Below, piece by piece: positions 53,901 to 62,055 of a stretch of 64,000 nucleotides of DNA (position 1 is its first letter; each line of letters starts with the position of its first letter). The translations under genes were made by a program, and so were the position numbers. Below the pieces are notes generated by a model. It worked only from the letters and a program-made list of their open reading frames with translations. It did no database searches and was not told the origin of the DNA. This DNA comes from Nitrospirillum sp034653355 (lineage in GTDB: Bacteria; Pseudomonadota; Alphaproteobacteria; Azospirillales; Azospirillaceae): NCBI RefSeq assembly GCF_034653355.1, contig NZ_JAYEER010000003.1, positions 930,001 to 994,000 of the forward strand, in the 5' to 3' direction.

Positions 53901-56900
53901 AACGGCGGTACCGTTCGCGGCGCCACCGCCGGCATCGCCAACAGCGGCGTCATCGGTACGGTGACCAACACCGGTACCCTGGTCGGCACCACCCAGTTCG
54001 GCCTGCGGAATTCCGGCACGGTCAGCTACCAGACGCTCACCACCGTGGGCACGGCGGTTTCCGCCAGCACCCATACCTATCTGTACGGCGGTGGCATCGG
54101 GACGGTGTACAACAGCGGCACCATCCGGGGTGTGGCCGCCGGCCTCAACAACCAGTCGACGGACAGCACCATCGGCTTGGTGGACAATGCCGGGCTGATC
54201 ACCGCATCCAGCTCCAGCAGCCGGAACTACGGCCTCGACAATCTGGGCACCATCGGCGCCCTGCTGAACGAGGCCGCGGGCATCATCACGAGCACCTGGT
54301 ACGGGGTGCGCAACAACAACGCCATCGGCACGCTGGACAACGCCGGCCAGCTGACGGGCGGCGAGCGCACGGGTGTCTCCAATCAGGGCGGCAGCATCGG
54401 CACGCTGATCAACGAGGCCAGCGGCCTCATCAACGGCAACACCATCTCCTACGGCCTGGTCAATACCTCGGGTGGTGTCTACGGCGCCGGCACCATCACC
54501 AACCTGACCAACAACGGCCGAATCTTTGGTGGCACCGGCCTGGGTAATTTCGGCGGCCAGTCCGGCACCCGCCTCACTGTCCACAGCACCATCGGCACCC
54601 TGACCAACAATGGTGAGATCGCCGGCATCGTCAGTGCCATCGCGCCGGCGGCGGGCGTGCAGAACGCCAACGGTTATATCGCGCTCCTGGTGAACAACGG
54701 CACCATCGACGCCAGCGGCAGCTATGCCATCAATGGCAGCATCACCGTCGGCAACATGGCCATCGACAACCTGGGCGGCACCATCGCCACACTGGGGAAC
54801 AATGGCGCGGTAACCGGCTCCGTCGGCGTGATGAACGAAGGCATGATCACGCAGGGCGTCGCCGGTGCGGCAACCTTGGTCGCCACCATCGGCACCCTGG
54901 TCAATGCCGGCACCATCGCGGTGGACGACGTCGGTATCGCCAACAGCGGCACCATCCTCAGCCTGAGCAACAGCGGCTCGATCACCGGTGGCAACGATGG
55001 CCTCGCGGCGTACAGCCGGGTGATCAACCAGAGCACCACCGCCGTGGTGCTGGGCGGCCGCATCGGCGTGCTGACCAACAGCGGGCTGATCGGCGGCAAC
55101 GGCTATGGCATCGACCTTGGCGCCGGCACCATCGACAGCATCGTGAACCTGGCGGGCGGCAGCATCGGCGGCACGCTGGGCGCGCTCACCATCGGCGGCA
55201 CGGGCGTGCTGGGCACCCTGGTGAACAGCGGCATCGTCGCCGGCAACATCATCAACAATTCGTCCCGTGACCTGGTGGTCGTCGGCGGCAGCGGCGACAC
55301 CTACGGCCTGTTCACCGACCTGGCGTACACGGGCCGCTCCATCGCCGGCGCCACCATCACCAACACCTTCAGCAACATGGTGCTGTCCAGCGGCAACGTC
55401 GCGCTGGACGGCAGCGTGGTGGTGAACGTGGGCAGCCACACGCTGACCAACACCGGCAGCGCCACCTTGCGGCTGGACACCATCGTCAACGTGGTGGGCA
55501 ACTATGCGCAGGGCGGCTCGGGCGCGCTGCTGATCGACGTGGCGTCGACCAGCATCTACGGCGGCTTGAACGTCACCGGCAACGCCGCCATCAGCGGCGG
55601 CGCCATCATCCTGAACGCCGGCAGCGGCTTCGACCTGGTGGACGGCCAGACCTACACCATCGTGGCGGCCAAGGGCGGCTCTTCCTATGCCGGTTACAAC
55701 CTGGTGGCGCCGGGCCACAGCCTGACGGCCACGGCCACCACCATCGGCGGCCTGACCGACCTGGTCATCACCATCGGTGGCGGCGGCAATGGCGGTGGCG
55801 GCAGCATTGGCGGCGGTACCATCGGGTCCATTGGCTCGGGCGGCATCGCCACCATCGGTGGTGGGGCCAACGTCGGCACCGTCTCCGGCGGCACGGTCAA
55901 CGTGTCCGACGGTTCGCCCACCATCGGCACCATCGGCTCGGGCAGCACGGTGAACATCGGCGCCGGCAGCAGCCCATCGGTAGGTGAGGTCAGCGGTGGC
56001 TTGGTCAATCTGAGTGCGGGCGGCACCATCGCCGGCACGCAGACGGTGAACGTCAGCGGCGGTTCGGTGGCGGTGGCGGGCACCATCACGGCACCGGTGG
56101 CGGTCAGCGGCGGCGACGTGTCGATCGCCAGCGGCGGCGTGGTCAACACCTCCACCCCCATCCAAGTGTCCTCGGGCAGCCTGTCGATCGCCAGCGGCGG
56201 CGTGGTCGCCAGCGACAAGCCGGTGACGGTATCGGGCGGCAATGTGAACGTATCGGGCGTGATCGCGGCGCCGGTGCAGGTCAACAGCGGTACGGCCAGC
56301 GTGTCGATCAGCAGCGGCGGCGTGGTGACGCAGTCGGTGACGGCCAGCGCGGGCAGCGTGAACGTGGCGGGCACCATCACGGCGCCGGTGACGGTCAGCG
56401 GGGGCAACGTGTCGGTGGCCAGCGGCGGCACCATCGTCAGCAGCCAGCCGGTGCAGGTCACGGGCGGCAGCCTGTCGATCTCCGGCAACGTGAACGCGCC
56501 GGTGCAGGTGTCGGGCACGACGGTTTCGGCCTCGCAGATCGCCAGCGCCACGCCGGTCATGACGGTGGATGCCGGTGGCACCATCAGCCAGTCGGTGACG
56601 GTGGACGCGGGCAAGGTGTCGATGAACGGCACCATCAGCGGCAATGTGGCCATTGGTTCCGGTGGCGCGTTGCGCGGCGCCGGCGTGGTGACTGGCCAGG
56701 CCTCCGTCTCCGGCATCCTGGCGCCCGGCAACTCGCCGGGCACGCTGACCTTCACCAATGGGCTGACGCAAGCGGCCAAGTCGGTGCTGTCCATCGACAT
56801 CGACGGCACGGGCACCGGGGCCGGCTACGGCAACTACTCGCGCGTCCTGGTGACGGGCGGCAGCTACGTCATCGGTTCCGGCGCGGTGCTGCAGCCCAAC

Positions 56901-58310
56901 CTGCGCGGCATGTCGGGCAAGGCCACCAACACCTACACTCCCGGCCTGGGCACGGATTTCACCATCGTGCAGGCGGCTGGCGGCGTGCAGGGCACCTTCG
57001 CCAGCATCACCCAGCCCGGCAGCGGGCTGCTGGCCGGCACGCAGTTCACGGCGCTGTATGGCGGCAACGCCATCGACCTGTACGTCACCCCCACCTATGG
57101 CAGCTTGGCGTCCTTGGGCGCCAACACGAACCAGCGGACCATGGGCCGCGTGGTGGCGGGGCTGACCGGGGCCGGCAACGCCGACCTCAACACCGTGCTG
57201 AAGGCGCTGTACGGCCTGCCCACGGTGGGGGCGTCGCTGGATGCCCTGGCGCAGATCGGCGGCGGCAGCCAGGCGAACATCGTGGCCTACAGCCTGAACC
57301 GGGGCCTGGCGGTGACGCAGGTGCTGGGCCAGCGCCTGGCGGCGGTGCGGGACGGCGTGGCGGGCGGCATGCAGGGTACGATGCAGGCCCAGTTGGTCGG
57401 CCGCACGCTCTACACCAGCGTCGCCAGCGGCGGCGACGCCGTGGCGATGCCGGTGGCGGACGAGCGCGGGGCGGCGGCCGGCTCGGCGCCGGAGGCGGGC
57501 TGGCACTTCTGGGCCCAGGGCCTGGGGGCGTTCACCCGGGTGGACAGTGACGGCAACGCCGCGGGCGGCCACAGCAACACCGGCGGCGGCCTGTTCGGCG
57601 GCGACCGCACGGTGGCGCCAGGGGTGACCGTGGGCCTGGCCGGCGTGCTGCTGCAGAGCACCTCGGGCGGGTCCAATGAGACCAGCAGCTACGGCCTGTC
57701 GGCCTACGGCAACGTCGACCTGGGGGATGGCCTCTTCGTCACCGGCAACGCCGGCTACACCTACGACCAGTACGACACGGCGCGGACCCTTGGCTTCGGC
57801 GGCCTCAGCCGCACGGCCTTCGGCCACACCAAGGGTGACGAGCTGTCGGCGGGTGTCACGGCCGGTTACCGGGTGCGGGTGTCCAACCTGACCTTGGAGC
57901 CGCAGGCCGGCATCCAGTGGCTGAAGGTGGGCCGCGACGGCTTCACCGAGACGGGGGCGGGCGCCCTGGACCTGGTGCTGCAGGACCTGGACGCCACGGC
58001 GCTGCAGAGCAGCGTGGGCGGCCGGGCCTCGGCCAGCTGGAAGACGGACGGCGGCACGGTGATCACCCCGGCCCTGCGCGCGGCCTGGCTGCACGACTTC
58101 CGCGACCGGGCACTGACCAGCCAGGCCGCGCTGGCGGGCACCACCTTCGCCGTGACCGGCCCCGACACCGGCGCCAACGCGCTGGGGATCGGTGGCGGCC
58201 TGACGCTGCAGGAAGGCGACAACCTGAACCTCTACGCCAACTACGACGGCACGCTCCGCCGGCACGAGACCGACCACGTCTTCACCGCCGGCTTCCGCCT
58301 CAGCTGGTAA
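50997..58310 (+). CDS. giant autotransporter (type V secretion) with repeat passenger
   Basis: 2437 aa. A long signal peptide of the autotransporter type (MQAIQQTVGAARRNDRARAL, hydrophobic TSALAIVTMLTASGIARA, cleavage about 41). Passenger part 1 (about 45-1560) is dozens of glycine/asparagine-rich strands of the form G-T-I-x-T-L-x-N-x-G-x-I-x-G, a beta-helix. Part 2 (about 1600-1880) is shorter repeats such as VNVSGGSVAVAG and VSIASGGVV, a serine/glycine/valine stretch. A barrel-linker region (FLAPGNSPGT-like, LTFTNGL) is followed by the C-terminal 12-strand barrel (about 2170-2437) ending AGFRLSW with the expected terminal aromatic. It is probably a cell-surface adhesin. Ribosome site AAGGGG; the earlier in-frame ATG at 50934 lacks one. 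Confidence 0.92.
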   Translation: MQAIQQTVGAARRNDRARALLAGTSALAIVTMLTASGIARADTIVSTPVAGPITDITGGLTITNTGTITGAGTTPAVYTRTTLTNVLNAGTIQADGTAFVNATADVGVRVNGTLVSSTYYTGDIATFTNQAGGVIRGGASTQAVGLYNTATIGTLTNAGLITGGANAIVVQDHRGNSASVTNTITHGIIDQLVNVAGGTIQSGSKAILDFGTIGTLTNSGIVSGTGAVALTSTGHMATLANFGVLSGSHGAVASDGAITLVENHGTINGGTVGVFNFATTSVTGSLAQLTNVSGATIVGGQIAIINSGVTGTLRNDGTIVAYSRVALENDGTPEVALGLLAAPTAGTIGGTIGVIVNNGVIRGVLGGVVNTLASGAIGTISNLGAILGTDANEAVSGHQAAIANGGVIGGITNGGTVGGWWGISNAGTITQVTNQGTIIGTRRSAVYNSGKAGTLSNSVGGVISGATDAYGVVNGTQAGVGGSIGTLTNSGTLTGGSGIGNVGDQGGVRSTIATLVNAAGGGISAVGGTVNGNPVPGIGIQNVNGVIGLLNNAGVIAGRGPSLGLGTVANVYVPEGIQNAGGTINTLTNTGSIFGTVGISNEQAVGPIIVSGTTTSGGALQAATIGTATNLDGALIRAARTGVANSGAIGTLNNYGTLIGSTGAGIANLSTIGIATISAGTASNAAIYAGRIGTLANGGIISGLEGGVVNPGSIGIIVNGTAGTILSTDRVETDVHQGGIENTGTIGSLSNRGSIGGWWGVRNAGGVLLTMANSGTIAGTDRSGVYNWGGIGALVNLAGGVISGVTYAYGVVNATNITGHGVIGTITNSGTIVGGSGVGNNGSSAQSPTIGTILNTGLINAVGGTVYGVVTPGVGVQNIFGAIAFITDNGSGTLGTGSIVAGGASNGANVAMGVENYAGSIGIIRTNATALISGSIGISNEADMTPVQVGASGTLFGTRTNGTITDIVNGGTVRGATAGIANSGVIGTVTNTGTLVGTTQFGLRNSGTVSYQTLTTVGTAVSASTHTYLYGGGIGTVYNSGTIRGVAAGLNNQSTDSTIGLVDNAGLITASSSSSRNYGLDNLGTIGALLNEAAGIITSTWYGVRNNNAIGTLDNAGQLTGGERTGVSNQGGSIGTLINEASGLINGNTISYGLVNTSGGVYGAGTITNLTNNGRIFGGTGLGNFGGQSGTRLTVHSTIGTLTNNGEIAGIVSAIAPAAGVQNANGYIALLVNNGTIDASGSYAINGSITVGNMAIDNLGGTIATLGNNGAVTGSVGVMNEGMITQGVAGAATLVATIGTLVNAGTIAVDDVGIANSGTILSLSNSGSITGGNDGLAAYSRVINQSTTAVVLGGRIGVLTNSGLIGGNGYGIDLGAGTIDSIVNLAGGSIGGTLGALTIGGTGVLGTLVNSGIVAGNIINNSSRDLVVVGGSGDTYGLFTDLAYTGRSIAGATITNTFSNMVLSSGNVALDGSVVVNVGSHTLTNTGSATLRLDTIVNVVGNYAQGGSGALLIDVASTSIYGGLNVTGNAAISGGAIILNAGSGFDLVDGQTYTIVAAKGGSSYAGYNLVAPGHSLTATATTIGGLTDLVITIGGGGNGGGGSIGGGTIGSIGSGGIATIGGGANVGTVSGGTVNVSDGSPTIGTIGSGSTVNIGAGSSPSVGEVSGGLVNLSAGGTIAGTQTVNVSGGSVAVAGTITAPVAVSGGDVSIASGGVVNTSTPIQVSSGSLSIASGGVVASDKPVTVSGGNVNVSGVIAAPVQVNSGTASVSISSGGVVTQSVTASAGSVNVAGTITAPVTVSGGNVSVASGGTIVSSQPVQVTGGSLSISGNVNAPVQVSGTTVSASQIASATPVMTVDAGGTISQSVTVDAGKVSMNGTISGNVAIGSGGALRGAGVVTGQASVSGILAPGNSPGTLTFTNGLTQAAKSVLSIDIDGTGTGAGYGNYSRVLVTGGSYVIGSGAVLQPNLRGMSGKATNTYTPGLGTDFTIVQAAGGVQGTFASITQPGSGLLAGTQFTALYGGNAIDLYVTPTYGSLASLGANTNQRTMGRVVAGLTGAGNADLNTVLKALYGLPTVGASLDALAQIGGGSQANIVAYSLNRGLAVTQVLGQRLAAVRDGVAGGMQGTMQAQLVGRTLYTSVASGGDAVAMPVADERGAAAGSAPEAGWHFWAQGLGAFTRVDSDGNAAGGHSNTGGGLFGGDRTVAPGVTVGLAGVLLQSTSGGSNETSSYGLSAYGNVDLGDGLFVTGNAGYTYDQYDTARTLGFGGLSRTAFGHTKGDELSAGVTAGYRVRVSNLTLEPQAGIQWLKVGRDGFTETGAGALDLVLQDLDATALQSSVGGRASASWKTDGGTVITPALRAAWLHDFRDRALTSQAALAGTTFAVTGPDTGANALGIGGGLTLQEGDNLNLYANYDGTLRRHETDHVFTAGFRLSW

Positions 58311-58334
58311 GACGGCAAGGCGCACAGATGACAA

Positions 58335-58372
58335 CGGCCCGGCGGGGAAACCTCCCGGGCCGCTTGTTATTG
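58335..58372 (+). terminator. terminator after the autotransporter
   Basis: CGGCCCGG (58335-58342) pairs with CCGGGCCG (58355-58362), with inner GGG/CCC pairs around GAAA, then CTTGTTATT. It lies 25 nt after the stop. Confidence 0.7.
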
Positions 58373-58383
58373 GGTGGGGACGA

Positions 58384-58414
58384 TTGACGCCCGGATATTG
58401 CCTGACTAAAGTCA
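58384..58414 (+). promoter_or_regulatory. promoter with overlapping palindromic operator, leaderless MarR-GNAT gene
   Basis: TTGACG (58384-58389), 17 bp, TAAAGT (58407-58412). The palindrome TGACTAAAGTCA (58403-58414) covers the -10 box. Transcription would begin about 58419-58420, the A of the start codon, so the message would have no leader; accordingly no ribosome site is present. The palindrome is a natural site for self-repression by the MarR domain (inference). Confidence 0.6.
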
Positions 58415-58419
58415 GAAAT

Positions 58420-59316
58420 ATGGATGACGATCAACTCTCGCGCGTGCGTCGTTTCAACCGGGCGGTGACCCACCGCATCGGCGTGCTGGATGGCAACTAT
58501 CTGGGCAGCGGCCGCCCGCTGGGTGAGGCACGCCTGCTGTTCGAGATTGGCCGGGACGGCGCGACGGTGCGTGAGCTACGCGCACGCCTGGGTTTGGATT
58601 CGGGCTATGTCAGCCGCCTGCTGCGGACCTTCGAGGCGGAACAGCTGACGCGATCCGAGCCCGACGCGCGGGACGCGCGGGTGCGGCGGGTCACCCTGAC
58701 GCCCAAGGGCGAAAGGGAATGGGACATGCTCGACCAGCGCTCGCGGGATCGGGCGGTCGCATTGCTGGAACCGCTGGGTCCGTCGCAGCGCCAACGCCTG
58801 CTGGACGCGATGGCGGAGGTGGAGCGGTTCCTGCGGGCGTCGGCGGTGGTGATCGAGCCCGCCGACCCCCTCGGCGACGAGGCGCAGGCTTGCCTCCAGG
58901 CCTATTTCCAAGAGTTGGCGGCGCGTTTCGACACCGGTTTCGATCCCGCGCGCAGCGCTCCGGCGGAGCCCGGGGATCTGGTGCCACCCTCAGGCTGGTT
59001 CCTGGTCGCGCGGTTGGACGGAGCGGCTGTCGGCTGCGGCGCGCTGAAAATCAAGGGGGATGGCTACGGGGAGATCAAGCGCATGTGGGTGGCGCCCCCC
59101 GTTCGTGGCCTGGGCCTCGCCCGACGTCTATTGCGGGCCCTGGAGGACCGTGCGGCCGCCGCCGGCGTGGACGTGCTGCAGCTGGACACGAACGGCAGCC
59201 TCACCGAGGCCCGCAAGCTTTACGCCCGCAACGGCTATGACGAAATTCCGCCCTATAACGACAATCCCTACGCCCAGCACTGGTTCGAGAAGCGGGGGCT
59301 GCGGCGCGACCGTTAA
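58420..59316 (+). CDS. MarR-family regulator fused to GNAT acetyltransferase
   Basis: 298 aa. Residues 1-135 form a MarR winged helix (GEARLLFEIGRDGATVRELRARLGLDSGYVSRLLRTFEAEQLTRSEPDARDARVRRVTLTPKG). The rest is a GNAT acetyltransferase (about 150-298) with the acetyl-CoA loop in MWVAPPVRGLGLARRLLRALE and YARNGYDEI near the end. MarR-GNAT fusions are known; they bind DNA and acetylate an unknown small molecule. Start: ATG 58420 at the transcription start of the promoter above; an earlier in-frame ATG at 58384 overlaps that promoter and is rejected. Confidence 0.88.
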   Translation: MDDDQLSRVRRFNRAVTHRIGVLDGNYLGSGRPLGEARLLFEIGRDGATVRELRARLGLDSGYVSRLLRTFEAEQLTRSEPDARDARVRRVTLTPKGEREWDMLDQRSRDRAVALLEPLGPSQRQRLLDAMAEVERFLRASAVVIEPADPLGDEAQACLQAYFQELAARFDTGFDPARSAPAEPGDLVPPSGWFLVARLDGAAVGCGALKIKGDGYGEIKRMWVAPPVRGLGLARRLLRALEDRAAAAGVDVLQLDTNGSLTEARKLYARNGYDEIPPYNDNPYAQHWFEKRGLRRDR

Positions 59317-59322
59317 GCCCAG

Positions 59323-59985
59323 TCAGGCGGCGGCGATCTTCTTCAGCGCGTTCTCATAGGCCTCGGGCGGCTGGCCGCCGGAGATGAGGTAGCGGCCGTT
59401 GACGATCACGGCGGGCACCGACTGGATGCCGCGTGACAGCCACAGCTGTTCCGCCTCGCGCACCTCGGCGGCATAGCGGTCTCCGGCCAGGAGGACGCGG
59501 GCCTCCTCCACGTCCAAGCCGGCCTGGGCCACGGCCGCCAGCAGCACCCCCGTGTCGGACGGCGCCTCCCCCCGGGTGAAGTAGGCCTCGAACAGGGCCA
59601 GCTTCAGCGCCAGCTGGCGCTCGGACCCCTGGGTTTCGGCCCAGTGCAGCAGGCGGTGGGCGTCGAAGGTGTTATAGATGCGGCGCTTGCCGCCATTGGC
59701 GCCGGTGGCCGACATGGTGAAGCCAACGGCCGCCGCGCGGGCGCGGATCATCTCCCGCGTCTGGGCCATCTGGTCGAGGGTGGAGCCGTACTTCTGGCTG
59801 ATGTGCTCATCCAGGTCCTGGCCCGCCGCCCCCATCTGGGGGTTCAGCTCGAACGGCTGGAAGTGGATGTCGGCCTCAACCTCCCCCTCCAGCCGCGCCA
59901 GCGCCGCCTGCAGACCCTTCAGCCCGATGACGCACCAGGGGCAGGAAACGTCGGAAACGAAGTCGATGCTGAGGCGCTTGGACAT
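59323..59985 (-). CDS. DsbA family oxidoreductase (FrnE-like, cytoplasmic)
   Basis: 220 aa without signal peptide. The thioredoxin-like N-terminus IDFVSDVSCPWCVIGLKGL has the redox pair CPWC (about residues 15-18). A helical insertion (about 65-150) includes the conserved YNTFDAHRLLHWAETQG, and the C-terminal GIQSVPAVIVNGRYLISGGQPPEAYENAL gives the cis-proline and SGAQP-like loop. This is the FrnE/2-hydroxychromene isomerase-like DsbA subfamily; disulfide reductase or isomerase activity in the cytoplasm is likely. It converges with the MarR-GNAT gene only 6 nt away. Confidence 0.88.
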   Translation of the reverse strand: MSKRLSIDFVSDVSCPWCVIGLKGLQAALARLEGEVEADIHFQPFELNPQMGAAGQDLDEHISQKYGSTLDQMAQTREMIRARAAAVGFTMSATGANGGKRRIYNTFDAHRLLHWAETQGSERQLALKLALFEAYFTRGEAPSDTGVLLAAVAQAGLDVEEARVLLAGDRYAAEVREAEQLWLSRGIQSVPAVIVNGRYLISGGQPPEAYENALKKIAAA

Positions 59986-60109
59986 GGGACAGGCTTTCCG
60001 GCAGGCGGGGGCTGAGGCAGGCACCGTGCATCAGTCAGTGTCGCTATGCCGTGGCCCCCATCACAGCGGGACATGCCGGCGGCATGAGGCTTTGACTTGT
60101 GCCGCTGTA

Positions 60110-60206
60110 GGACGCGACCGCGTCCGCCGGAGCTTTCTGGGGAGCGTGAGCGGACTGGAAAGCGAGGACAAGCCAAGCGGGCGGATGCCCGCGCCCGGCG
60201 CCTGAG
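60110..60206 (-). repeat. dispersed two-hairpin intergenic element, copy 3
   Basis: Third copy, on the opposite strand, between the FrnE-like gene and the fliG stop. Hairpin 1 (minus strand) is GCGGGC, loop ATCC, GCCCGC (60192-60177); hairpin 2 is GGACGC, loop GGTC, GCGTCC (60125-60110). The centre CTTTCCAGTCCGCTCACGCT is shared. Hairpin 1 here has a changed stem but remains fully paired relative to copies 1 and 2. The rest of the gap (59986-60222) shows nothing else. Confidence 0.8.
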
Positions 60207-60222
60207 GGAACAAACGACAACA

Positions 60223-61245
60223 CTAATACACCAGTTCGTCGTCGCCCTTGCCGGAAGCGATGACGATTTCGCCGCGGGCGGCCATGTCCTTGGCCAGCTG
60301 CACCATGTACATCTGCGCCTCGTCCACGTCGCGCAGGCGCACCGGGCCCATGGCGGCCATGTCCTCGCGCATGATCTTGGCGGCGCGCTCGGACATGTTG
60401 GTGAAGAACAGGTCCTTCAGCGTTTCCGAGGCGCCCTTCAGCGCGGTCGCCAGCTTGGCCTTGTCGACGGAACGCAGCAGCGATTGCACGCCCGAGGGGT
60501 CCAGCTTGCCCAGATCCTCGAAGGTGAACATCAGGGCGCGGATGCGCTCGGCGCTGTCGCGGTTGCGTTCCTCCAGCGCCGCGATGAAGCGGCTTTCCGT
60601 GCTGCGGTCCAGGCTGTTGAAGATTTCCGCCATCATCTCGTGCGCGTCGCGGCGGTTGGTGCGCGCCAGGTTGGACATGAACTCGGTGCGCAGCGTGCGC
60701 TCGATATCGTCCACCACTTCCTTCTGCACCGATTCCATGCGCAGCATGCGCATGATGACTTCCATGGCGAAGCTTTCGGGCAGCAGCTGCAGCACGCGGC
60801 CGGCATGGTCGGCCTTGATCTTGGTCAGGATGACGGCGACGGTCTGCGGGTATTCGTTCTTCAGGTAGTTGGCCAGCACCTGCTCGTTCACGTTGGCCAG
60901 CTTGTCCCACATGGTGCGACCCGCGGGACCGCGGATCTCCTCCATGATGGTGTCGACCTTTTCCTTGGGCAGCACCTTCATCAGCAGGCGTTCGGTGCTG
61001 TCGAAGGTGCCGACCAGGGAGCCGGTGGAACTGATCTGCTCCGCGAACTCGACGAACAGGCGCTCCACGATGTTGGAACTGACCGAGCCCAGGTTGGCCA
61101 TGGTCTGGGACAGTTCCTTGATCTCGTCTTCCGCCATCAGGGCGAACAGGCGGCTGGCATGTTCCTCGCCCAGCGCCAGCATCAGCACGGCGGCCTTTTC
61201 CGGCCCCGTCAGACCCCGGTAATCTTCACGTACCCGGATCGCCAT
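60223..61245 (-). CDS. fliG: flagellar motor switch protein FliG
   Basis: 340 aa, the full FliG length. It forms part of the cytoplasmic rotor ring, binds FliF, FliM and MotA and is needed for torque and switching. N-terminal domain: LTGPEKAAVLMLALGEEHASRLFALM (12-37). Middle domain: NEYPQTVAVILTKIKADHAGRVLQLLPE (about 128-155). C-terminal: MFTFEDLGKLDPSGVQSLLRSVDKAKLATALKG (about 238-270) with charged residues of the torque helix, and MSERAAKIMREDMAAMGPVRLRDVDEAQ. ATG 61245 follows GGAGACGACG. No other flagellar structural gene is adjacent; it is flanked by unrelated genes, and the gap downstream holds repeat copy 3. Confidence 0.96.
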   Translation of the reverse strand: MAIRVREDYRGLTGPEKAAVLMLALGEEHASRLFALMAEDEIKELSQTMANLGSVSSNIVERLFVEFAEQISSTGSLVGTFDSTERLLMKVLPKEKVDTIMEEIRGPAGRTMWDKLANVNEQVLANYLKNEYPQTVAVILTKIKADHAGRVLQLLPESFAMEVIMRMLRMESVQKEVVDDIERTLRTEFMSNLARTNRRDAHEMMAEIFNSLDRSTESRFIAALEERNRDSAERIRALMFTFEDLGKLDPSGVQSLLRSVDKAKLATALKGASETLKDLFFTNMSERAAKIMREDMAAMGPVRLRDVDEAQMYMVQLAKDMAARGEIVIASGKGDDELVY

Positions 61246-61467
61246 GTATCGTCGTCTCCTGTCCGGCGGGGTGTGCCACCGGATTGTTCCGGAAGGGGAA
61301 GGCTTTAGTCATGCCACAGCCCCTGAACCACTAGGGAAAGTACACCCGGCCCCGGCGGCAGGGTAGAATTTTTGTCGCAAGCGGGTCCGGCCGGGCCTCC
61401 CCCGTATAAGGGGTGTGGAACCGGCGCCTGCCAGGGCCGTTTCCACGGCAATTCGGGAGTATGGGCG

Positions 61468-61983
61468 ATGACCAGGCGGTACATGCGGATGTGGGCGGTG
61501 TTGGCTCTGGCCTTGGCGGGATGCCAGTCCACCCCACCGGACGCGGCCAACAAGGACAGCCCGGCCGGCGGTGCCGCCGTCCCGGCGAGCGAGGCGCCCG
61601 GCGCCAAGCCCATGGCGGCGCAGCCGGCCTGCTTCTTCACCCGCGACATCGACGGCTGGAACAGCATCGACCCCTACACGGTGCGCATCCGTGTGGGCGT
61701 CAACAAGCGCTATGACCTGAAGCTGTTCATGCCGCAGCCCGACCTGTCCACCCGCCTGCAGTTGGCCATCGTGACCAAACCGGGCGGGTCGGATTGGGTC
61801 TGTTCCCCCATGGATATCGAGATCATCGGCGAGCCCCTGCACCTGCGCGTGCCGGTGCGGGAGATCATCGCCGTGCCGCCGGACCCCAAGGGCAAGGGCG
61901 GGGATCACGACAGGGATGGGGACGGCGCGGCTAAGGACGCGACGCCCAAGGACGCCACAAAGCCAGGGGCCGCTGGCGCCTGA
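61468..61983 (+). CDS. putative lipoprotein of unknown function (DUF6491-like)
   Basis: 171 aa. A lipoprotein signal (MWAVLALALAGC, lipobox LALAGC; acylated Cys near residue 19) is followed by a short linker (PPDAANKDSPAGGAAVPASEAPGAKP) and a small domain: CFFTRDIDGWNSIDPYTVRIRVGVNKRYDLKLFM, ATTRLQLAIVTKPGG-like and VCSPMDIEIIGEPLHLRVPVREI. The pattern of cysteines (CFF, WVCSP) and the FTRDIDGW start recall the DUF6491 group (family assignment from memory, not firm). The tail is lysine/aspartate-rich. ATG 61468 has GGGAG nine bases upstream. Divergent from fliG. Confidence 0.78.
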   Translation: MTRRYMRMWAVLALALAGCQSTPPDAANKDSPAGGAAVPASEAPGAKPMAAQPACFFTRDIDGWNSIDPYTVRIRVGVNKRYDLKLFMPQPDLSTRLQLAIVTKPGGSDWVCSPMDIEIIGEPLHLRVPVREIIAVPPDPKGKGGDHDRDGDGAAKDATPKDATKPGAAGA

Positions 61984-62055
61984 CGCTGGTGGGGGCTGGC
62001 TGAGCGGGAGGGGCGGAGCCATCGGCATGATGCCGGGCCCCGCCGGCCCCCACGG

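Noticed and set aside
50991..58334. A continuous antisense open frame as long as the autotransporter gene
   Set aside because: It mirrors the repeat codons of the sense gene (GC-rich third positions give stop-free antisense frames). Its translation is a low-complexity string of valine, alanine, glycine, aspartate and histidine without signal, domain or ribosome site.
931..60206. Reading the three hairpin repeats as Rho-independent terminators
   Set aside because: None is followed by a T-run, and the long conserved centre between two hairpins is not a terminator feature.
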